This document shows, one piece after another, positions 58,771-64,000 of a stretch of 64,000 nt of DNA; position 1 is the stretch's first letter, and every line of letters starts with the position of its first letter. A program made the position numbers and the translations under genes. The notes under the pieces were generated by a model, which was given only the letters and a program-made list of their open reading frames with translations, did not search any database and was not told the DNA's origin. Source of the stretch: Pseudarthrobacter enclensis (GTDB lineage: Bacteria; Actinomycetota; Actinomycetes; Actinomycetales; Micrococcaceae); NCBI RefSeq assembly GCF_030811655.1, contig NZ_JAUSRE010000014.1, forward strand, positions 53,106-117,105. Reading direction: 5' to 3'.

Positions 58771-59393
58771 CGCGGCCCAGCAATGCCGGCGAGCAACTGC
58801 TCGAACGGGAGGGACTCCAGCGGAGCGGGCTGCCTGCCGGGCTGGGGCCCTTCGAGCAGCCGTGTGAACTCGCCGGCGGCGCGTTCAATCCGGTCCCCGA
58901 GCGACCCTCCGCCCTCTTCAGCGCTCCCCCAGTCCTGGGGTCCTGCAAAGACGCCGGTGGCAGCCATGCGGGTGCGGAGGTAGCTGAACAGCGGCCGCAT
59001 GGCGTAGTCAAGGACCATCTGGTGCCGGTCGGTGCCGCCGGTGGCGCCCAGCAGGACCGCCTTTCCGTCCAGCGACTTGGGGTCCAGAACATCTATGAAG
59101 GACTTGAAGAGGCCACTGTAGGACGCACTGAACACAGGGGTCACCGCGATGATTCCGTCCGATGCCTCCACCGCTGCGATCACCTCCGCCAGGCGGGGGG
59201 CGGCGTAGCCGGTGACGAAGTTGTTGGCAATGTCCACGGCCAGGTCGCGGAGCTCCACGACGTCCACGTCCACCTGGTATCCGCCGGCCATAAGCTGGCG
59301 CCGGGCAGCTGCTGCCAACTGGTCCGCCAGCAGGCGGCTGGAGGAGGGTACGCCGAGCCCTGCAGAAAGGACGGTGATGCGGCGGGTTTCCAT
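58767..59393 (-). CDS. CE1759-type NAD(P)H-dependent FMN reductase
   Basis: 208 aa. Flavodoxin-like fold with V-L-S-A-G-L-G-V-P-S-S-S-R-L-L-A-D-Q-L as the phosphate loop, V-T-P-V-F-S-A-S-Y-S-G-L-F-K-S-F-I-D and L-L-G-A-T-G-G-T-D-R-H. It matches the actinobacterial CE1759/LLM-partner group, which reduces FMN with NAD(P)H. Convergent with the L7/L12-like gene (four-base overlap). Confidence 0.88.
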   Translation of the reverse strand: METRRITVLSAGLGVPSSSRLLADQLAAAARRQLMAGGYQVDVDVVELRDLAVDIANNFVTGYAAPRLAEVIAAVEASDGIIAVTPVFSASYSGLFKSFIDVLDPKSLDGKAVLLGATGGTDRHQMVLDYAMRPLFSYLRTRMAATGVFAGPQDWGSAEEGGGSLGDRIERAAGEFTRLLEGPQPGRQPAPLESLPFEQLLAGIAGPR

Positions 59394-59501
59394 GGCATTC
59401 TCCTGGTGCTTGTTCTATCCATCATATATGCGTTTGCATCTACATGAGTGAACTGCTTGCGCCAGGAAAGTATTCCCGCCCGACTAACAGGCCTGCCCCT
59501 G

Positions 59502-60350
59502 TTAGAGCATCACGCTTCCCCGAATGCCGGTGGTGGAGTAGCCGCCCACCCAGATGTCCCCATCTTCGGCACTGACGTGGATGCGGCCCGCCCGGCCCAG
59601 GACAGTCCCCTGCGACGCCACGTACCGCTCCGGGGCCCTGCCGGTCTCCATCAGCCACTGCGCTGCTCCGGCATTGAAGCTGCCGGTGACAGGATCCTCC
59701 GCCATCGCATCACCGGGCAGGAACGTGCGGACTTCGAAGTCGGGCCCGTCGCCGGCAGGGCAAGGACCAATGGCACCGATCTTCAGGTTGCCCATGGCCG
59801 TATAGTCCGGCGCGAGGGCCAACACCTGCTCGGCAGTCTCGAGCAGGACCCCGATCCATTCGGGACCGTTCACCAGCCAGGACGCGTCGAGGACGTCTTC
59901 TGCCCGCACCCTTAGCGCCGCGGCCAGCTGCCGCCGGACCGACGCTTCCACGGCGCCGAATCGTGTCAGGGGCGGCGCGGCGAAAGCCAGCCTGCCGCCG
60001 TCGCGCTTTACCCGGACCAGCCCGGCAGCGCATTCCTGCACCACGCAGCCGTCGGATTTGGGAACTCCGCCGGCTTCCAACCACGTATGGGCCGAGCCCA
60101 GCGTTGGGTGCCCCGCGAAGGGAAACTCTTCCGTGCCCGTGAAGATCCCGACCCGGTAGTCGGCGCGCGGGTCCTTCGGCGGCAGGAGGAAGGTGCTTTC
60201 AGAAAGGTTGGTCCAGTTCGCAAACTGCTGCATCGTTGCTGAGTCCAGGCCCTCGGCATCAAGGACAACGGCGAGCGGGTTGCCCCGGTAGGGCTGGCCG
60301 GAGAAAACGTCGACCTGCTGGAAGGGGCGGCTGCGCGCTGTCGGATTCAC
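59502..60350 (-). CDS. PhzF family isomerase
   Basis: 282 aa. It starts F-Q-Q-V-D-V-F-S-G-Q-P-Y-R-G-N-P-L-A-V and has the catalytic Glu51 in N-L-S-E-S-T-F, then F-A-G-H-P-T-L-G. The diaminopimelate-epimerase-like fold has two halves, with the second Gly-rich site D-P-V-T-G-S-F-N-A-G-A-A. PhzF relatives catalyse isomerisation reactions; the substrate is unknown. It follows the rplI terminator. Confidence 0.92.
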   Translation of the reverse strand: MNPTARSRPFQQVDVFSGQPYRGNPLAVVLDAEGLDSATMQQFANWTNLSESTFLLPPKDPRADYRVGIFTGTEEFPFAGHPTLGSAHTWLEAGGVPKSDGCVVQECAAGLVRVKRDGGRLAFAAPPLTRFGAVEASVRRQLAAALRVRAEDVLDASWLVNGPEWIGVLLETAEQVLALAPDYTAMGNLKIGAIGPCPAGDGPDFEVRTFLPGDAMAEDPVTGSFNAGAAQWLMETGRAPERYVASQGTVLGRAGRIHVSAEDGDIWVGGYSTTGIRGSVML

Positions 60351-60378
60351 CGGAGCAGGTTACCACCGGCACATGCGA

Positions 60379-60415
60379 AGACCCCCACCGCCGGAATCCG
60401 GCGATGGGGGTCTTC
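60379..60415 (-). terminator. Terminator of the rpsF-ssb-rpsR-rplI operon
   Basis: AAGACCCCCA-c-CGCCGG (379-395) pairs with CCGGCG-a-TGGGGGTCTT (399-415), all offset by 60000, with a 3-nt loop. It lies 27 bp after the rplI stop on the minus strand. Confidence 0.85.
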
Positions 60416-60442
60416 TGCAGTCGTAACTGCCGGGCCGTAGGG

Positions 60443-60895
60443 CTACTTGCCTGCCACTACGTCGAGCTCGATCACAGCGGCAACGTCAGCGTGGAGGCGG
60501 ACGTTGGCCTGGTAGGAACCGACCGACTTGATGTGTGCGGGCAGTTCAACCTTGCGCTTGTCGATCTTGCCAAGGCCAGCGGCCTCAACAGCGTCAGCAA
60601 CGTCGCCCTGCTTGACGGTGCCGAACAGGCGGCCGGACTCGCCAGCCTTGACGACCAGCTTGACCGGCTTGGCGGACAGCGCAGCAGCCTGCTTCTGAGC
60701 ATCTTCCAGGGAAGCGTGCTCGCGGGCGGCGCGGGCAGCCTTGATGGACTCAACCTGCTTCTCGCCACCCTTCGACCAGGTCAGGGCGAAGTTGCGCGGC
60801 AGGAGGTAGTTACGTGCGTAACCGTCCTTGACCTCGACAACATCGCCAGCTGCACCGAGACCGGTGACTTCGTGGGTCAAAATGAGCTTTGCCAT
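60443..60895 (-). CDS. rplI: 50S ribosomal protein L9
   Basis: 150 aa. It has the L9 N-terminal domain with [29 protein letters not shown], a long connecting helix (about 42-75) and the C-terminal rRNA-binding domain. Fourth gene of the operon, 17 bp after rpsR. Confidence 0.97.
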   Translation of the reverse strand: MAKLILTHEVTGLGAAGDVVEVKDGYARNYLLPRNFALTWSKGGEKQVESIKAARAAREHASLEDAQKQAAALSAKPVKLVVKAGESGRLFGTVKQGDVADAVEAAGLGKIDKRKVELPAHIKSVGSYQANVRLHADVAAVIELDVVAGK

Positions 60896-60912
60896 GTTAG
60901 TTAATCCCTTCC

Positions 60913-61152
60913 TTAGCCGCGGCCAGCGCCGGAGTAAGGCAGCAGAGCAACTTCGCGGGCGTTCTTGATTGCCTGGGCGATCTTGCGCTGTTCCTGCACC
61001 GTAACGCCGGTAACGCGACGGGCGCGGATCTTGCCGCGGTCGGAGATGAACTTGCGCAGCAATGCTACGTCCTTGTAGTCGATGACAGTGATGTCAGCGG
61101 CCTTCAAGGGGTTGGACTTTGGTTTGGGCTTACGGAGTTCAGCCTTAGCCAT
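60913..61152 (-). CDS. rpsR: 30S ribosomal protein S18
   Basis: 79 aa. It contains [19 protein letters not shown] and R-R-V-T-G-V, the S18 signature. The absence of cysteines in the start region fits a zinc-independent form. It lies 124 bp after ssb. Confidence 0.97.
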   Translation of the reverse strand: MAKAELRKPKPKSNPLKAADITVIDYKDVALLRKFISDRGKIRARRVTGVTVQEQRKIAQAIKNAREVALLPYSGAGRG

Positions 61153-61276
61153 CGTGGAGCTCCTATTCTAGGGAGCCCGTGGATATTGATCCACGGGATG
61201 GTGGTGGTCCGACGGCGGCAGCAGCTTGAGTGCGTTGCGCACCCTTGCCGTCCCGGCGCCGGGCCGTTGTTTGGGT

Positions 61277-61849
61277 TTAGAAGGGAGGTTCGGAATCGGG
61301 GCCGTTGCCCCAGCCGCCTGCGTTGGACACACCGGGCGTGGCCCAGGGATCGTCCTGTGCAGCCTGCTGGTTGCCGCCGCCCCAGCCTCCACCGGAGTTG
61401 CCGCCCTGGTTTCCACCAGAGTTGCCGCCTCCGAAGCCACCGCCGCCGCCACCGCCGAAGCCGCCGCCACCCTGGCCGCCGGAGCGCTGGGTACGGTTGA
61501 CCTTGGCATTTGCGTAGCGCAGGCTGGGGCCGATTTCGTCGACCTCAAGCTCGATAACGGTGCGCTTTTCGCCTTCTTTTGTTTCGTAGGAACGGCTCTT
61601 CAGGCGGCCGGTCACGATAACGCGCATTCCCTTGGTCAGGGATTCGGCAACGTTCTCGGCTGCTTCACGCCACACCGCGGCGCGGAGGAACAGGGTCTCC
61701 CCGTCCTTCCACTCGTTGGACTGGCGATCAAAGGTACGGGGGGTGGAAGCAATGGTGAAGTTCGCTACTGCGGAACCCGACGGTGTGAACCGCAATTCCG
61801 GGTCATTGGTGAGGTTACCGATGACCGTAATGGTGGTCTCGCCTGCCAT
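61277..61849 (-). CDS. ssb: Single-stranded DNA-binding protein
   Basis: 190 aa. OB domain (1-105) with [23 protein letters not shown] and [10 protein letters not shown] Gly-rich linker (about 115-175) follows, and the acidic tip D-S-E-P-P-F binds partner proteins. It binds single-stranded DNA as a tetramer. Confidence 0.97.
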   Translation of the reverse strand: MAGETTITVIGNLTNDPELRFTPSGSAVANFTIASTPRTFDRQSNEWKDGETLFLRAAVWREAAENVAESLTKGMRVIVTGRLKSRSYETKEGEKRTVIELEVDEIGPSLRYANAKVNRTQRSGGQGGGGFGGGGGGGFGGGNSGGNQGGNSGGGWGGGNQQAAQDDPWATPGVSNAGGWGNGPDSEPPF

Positions 61850-61922
61850 CTACTGCCTCCTTGTTCGATCCTGGGTGAAGAGTGCGTTTCCTGCGGGGTA
61901 AAGAATGAGGACCATTGCTGAA

Positions 61923-62228
61923 TTACTCAGCAACAACCTTCTGCTCTTCGGGGCGGGTGATCTTGGTGCGCATGATGGTCTCGTTAAGAGACAGCTGGCG
62001 GTCAAGTTCCTTGGCGGTCTCCGGCTTGGCGGTGAAGTTCACCACGGCGTAGATACCTTCGGACTTCTTCTTGATGTCGTAAGCCAGACGGCGACGGCCC
62101 CAGATGTCAACCTTCTCGATGGTTCCACCATCGTTGGTGATGACGTTCAGGAACTTCTGAAGCGACGGCTCAACGGTACGCTCTTCGACCTCGGGGTCGA
62201 TGATTACCATCAATTCGTAAGGACGCAT
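61923..62228 (-). CDS. rpsF: 30S ribosomal protein S6
   Basis: 101 aa from ATG 62228, with AAAGGAGGTG upstream; the GTG at 62240 overlaps that site and is rejected. It starts [12 protein letters not shown] and contains [10 protein letters not shown]. First gene of the rpsF-ssb-rpsR-rplI operon. Confidence 0.97.
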   Translation of the reverse strand: MRPYELMVIIDPEVEERTVEPSLQKFLNVITNDGGTIEKVDIWGRRRLAYDIKKKSEGIYAVVNFTAKPETAKELDRQLSLNETIMRTKITRPEEQKVVAE

Positions 62229-62579
62229 ATGTGAACCCACCTCCTTTGGGCTAAGCGGTTACGGCATTTCCGTAACAGGAGGTTCATTTGCGATTCCATG
62301 CAATGCCTCGCCTCCGGAACGGGGGCAGGACGCAGCACAGACTTCAATATCCTAGTGCATTTTGACCCGATAGGCGATTCGCGCTTGACTCTAGGCTAGT
62401 CCCGTGATGCCTGCCGCGGCGTCCCTGGCCGGGCTATGTGGATAACCCGCCGCCCGTCACGTCCGGGAAAGCGATACCCCTTGAGCGGTACACCAGGACG
62501 TGAGGCCCGTTACCTAATTGTGATTTTCGCCGGCGTGTCGTGTACGGTCATGGGGGGCCGCCCCCAGCCGGCCTCAATC
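62229..62579. other. Divergent intergenic region with one DnaA-box match
   Basis: Between rpsF and the c-di-AMP riboswitch. It holds a perfect TGTGGATAA (62437-62445) and, about 60 bp downstream, a GC-rich inverted repeat (GGGGGGCCGCCCCC near 62552-62566). Promoters for rpsF and the riboswitch gene must lie here; I could not assign them with confidence. Confidence 0.5.
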
Positions 62580-62750
62580 CCGGAGGACGCCCAGCTCTGC
62601 CCCCTCCGTGATCCACCAAGTTTCCAGGCAGAGGCGGGGGACCCGAGTGTCACGGGCCTGGCTTACGCCTGCCCTCGGGGTGAAGCCGCATCCAGGCGGC
62701 CGGATGGCCTCATCCGAACCCGACAGCTAACTCCGCAGGCGTTGAGAGGT
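62580..62750 (+). promoter_or_regulatory. Cyclic di-AMP riboswitch (ydaO-yuaA type)
   Basis: Conserved elements in order: GGAGGACGC near 62582, GACCCGAGTGTCACGGGCC near 62640, CTCGGGGTGAAGCCGCATCC (62674-62693), and CCGAACCCGACAGCTAACTC (62714-62733) followed by CGCAGGCGTTGAGAGG. These are hallmarks of the ydaO-yuaA RNA, which binds c-di-AMP and usually turns expression off. In actinobacteria it commonly precedes cell-wall hydrolase genes. Here it precedes a secreted GH16 protein. Confidence 0.9.
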
Positions 62751-62758
62751 AAATCCCC

Positions 62759-63853
62759 ATGCCCGCATTCCTTAAAAGCAGCGCGAACCCGGCGCACCGT
62801 TATCAAAATGAAACCGCCCCTGCCACCGCCACCCCGCCAATGCCGGCGGCCAAGCGAAAAGTGAGCCGGCTGCCTTTGCCCCTCACGGCCGGACTCGCCG
62901 CCGCACTCCTTGGCGCTGCGTCCCTTGGCCTCGGCCTTGCCCAGGGCAATGACACGGCGGACGTGGCCCGAGTGGCCAGCGCCGCCGGCACCGGCAGTGA
63001 AGCAACGCCGCAAACTGCGACTGCTCCCCCCTCCGCCGCACCGGCTCCCGCCCCCGCAGTCGAGGCCCCTCCGGCACCCGCACCCTCCCCGGCCCAGCCC
63101 TCCGCCCCGGCGGCGGCACCTGCCGGGCCGCCTCCCGCGGGCGACTCCCCCATCGCCGTGGCGCCCGCCGCGGCGCAGCTGGCAAACAGCGGCACTCCGA
63201 TGCCGACCGGCGTTCCCGGCAACTGGACCATGACCTTCGCGGACGAGTTCAACGGAAACGGCCTGGACAGCGCCAAGTGGGCCAGCTGCTGGTTCTCGCC
63301 CGGCTGCGGCACCATGAACAAAGTCTCCACCAGCCCCTCCAACGTTTCGGTGGCCAACGGGAACCTTGTCCTGGGGCTCAGCTCTTCCACGTCCGGCGCC
63401 CTCGTGTCCACCAACCCCAAGGGCGGTGCCGGCAGCGGCTTCCAGTTCACCACCGGCTATGTCGAGGCACGCATCAAATTCCCGGGCAATGGCAACGGGC
63501 TCTACAACTGGCCCGCCTTCTGGACCACGGGACAGTCCTGGCCCGCCACCGGCGAGAATGACATCGCCGAGGTACTCCAGGCCAAGATGACCGTTAACTA
63601 CCACTCGTCGTCCGGCTCGCAGAACCAGGGTGGCGTCGGCGGCAACTGGGCCAACGAGTACCACACGTTCGGGCTGCACCGGATGGCCAACTCGTCGGAC
63701 GTGTATTTTGACGGCGTCAAAGTTAAGTCCTATCCCACCAATGACGGCAATGCCCCTCAGTACATCGTCCTGAATGTGGGCGCCTCATCCACCAACCCCG
63801 CCTACGGACCCCAGTCCCAGGTCCTGGTGGACTACGTGCGCGCCTGGCAGTAG
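62759..63853 (+). CDS. Secreted glycoside hydrolase family 16 enzyme
   Basis: 364 aa from ATG 62759; the ATG at 62840 would remove 27 residues and may be the real start. A signal sequence (L-P-L-T-A-G-L-A-A-A-L-L-G-A-A-S-L, about 40-60) is followed by a Pro/Ala linker (about 75-140). The GH16 domain contains F-A-D-E-F-N-G-N-G-L-D, F-W-T-T-G-Q-S-W and the catalytic motif E-N-D-I-A-E (Glu and Glu, Asp between). Such enzymes cleave beta-glucans or galactans. Expression is probably controlled by the c-di-AMP riboswitch. Confidence 0.9.
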   Translation: MPAFLKSSANPAHRYQNETAPATATPPMPAAKRKVSRLPLPLTAGLAAALLGAASLGLGLAQGNDTADVARVASAAGTGSEATPQTATAPPSAAPAPAPAVEAPPAPAPSPAQPSAPAAAPAGPPPAGDSPIAVAPAAAQLANSGTPMPTGVPGNWTMTFADEFNGNGLDSAKWASCWFSPGCGTMNKVSTSPSNVSVANGNLVLGLSSSTSGALVSTNPKGGAGSGFQFTTGYVEARIKFPGNGNGLYNWPAFWTTGQSWPATGENDIAEVLQAKMTVNYHSSSGSQNQGGVGGNWANEYHTFGLHRMANSSDVYFDGVKVKSYPTNDGNAPQYIVLNVGASSTNPAYGPQSQVLVDYVRAWQ

Positions 63854-63877
63854 CCGGCCCCTTACCACCGGGTGAGG

Positions 63878-63920
63878 GGGGCGACGGCGGGACCTCCCGC
63901 CGTCGCCCCGTTACCTTTTT
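63878..63920 (+). terminator. Rho-independent terminator after the GH16 gene
   Basis: GGGGCGACGGCGGGA (63878-63892) and TCCCGCCGTCGCCCC (63895-63909) form a perfect 15-bp stem, followed by GTTACCTTTTT. It shares the GACGGCGGG core with two other hairpins in the window. Confidence 0.9.
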
Positions 63921-64000
63921 CGTAGCCCGTTCCTGTTGCAGGATGAGGGTGTGTTGGCCGGTCGGTCCCGGCATGGTTTCTGCCCCCAGTCGTTTCATGA
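63921..64000. other. End of window
   Basis: No gene could be supported in the last 80 bases; a minus-strand frame here has no homology I recognise. Confidence 0.3.

Noticed and set aside
1..64000. CRISPR array, prophage or insertion sequence
   Set aside because: No regularly spaced direct repeats, integrase, transposase or terminal inverted repeats were found; the only strong tandem repeat is within a coding region.

Overview
The window is high-GC actinobacterial DNA. Gene content and order suggest a soil Micrococcaceae of the Arthrobacter/Pseudarthrobacter type: a beta-ketoadipate operon with a QsuB-type dehydratase, a three-gene pnt transhydrogenase, an rpsF-ssb-rpsR-rplI cluster near dnaB, many IclR regulators, and a c-di-AMP riboswitch on a secreted protein. 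This is inference from gene families; no rRNA or other species marker is present. I saw no insertion sequence, prophage, CRISPR array or tRNA.

Layout. 1-3.8 kb: a truncated reading frame, marR, a GNAT acetyltransferase, a hotdog thioesterase, and a flavin monooxygenase (apparent N-terminal frameshift) divergent from a tetR. 3.8-8 kb: pobA with an IclR regulator, a FUSC-type membrane protein, and a membrane-anchored ACT-domain protein. 8-13.35 kb: a five-gene operon (MFS transporter, GntR regulator, a racemase-fold protein without its catalytic cysteines, a hydantoinase-type amidohydrolase, an arylmalonate-decarboxylase-like protein) behind a promoter with two abutting 12-bp palindromes. This is the best candidate for an undescribed pathway. 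13.4-17.3 kb: lipid kinase and pntAA-pntAB-pntB. 17.4-20.7 kb: IclR and shikimate-dehydrogenase-like gene divergent from an MHS-family transporter. 20.7-24.6 kb: MacB-type ABC efflux with its adaptor and a small membrane protein.

24.7-37.7 kb is one aromatic-acid catabolic block. About 10.4 kb of co-oriented, often overlapping genes run quinate/shikimate dehydrogenase, qsuB, pcaH, G, B, D, C, F, I, J, pcaR. A second IclR gene and a shikimate-type MHS transporter lie upstream. With pobA, the block would convert 4-hydroxybenzoate, quinate and shikimate to protocatechuate and then to succinyl-CoA and acetyl-CoA. A 21-bp operator-like sequence is shared by the pca promoter region and the separate shikimate-dehydrogenase/transporter promoter 16 kb away.

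37.8-64 kb is mixed: an ATP-dependent DNA ligase, an AEC carrier, an aminotransferase, a MoaD/BNR-repeat pair, a Gly/Asn-repeat surface protein with an adjacent sortase, a copper module (csoR, copZ, copA), an orphan WXG100 protein, membrane proteins, and a double-hotdog thioesterase. Replication and ribosome genes follow (dnaB, a 745-bp gap rich in DnaA-box-like sequences, rplI-rpsR-ssb-rpsF). The window ends with a secreted GH16 enzyme behind a c-di-AMP riboswitch. Where the longest frame had no plausible translation start, I chose starts from ribosome-binding sites and family alignment.
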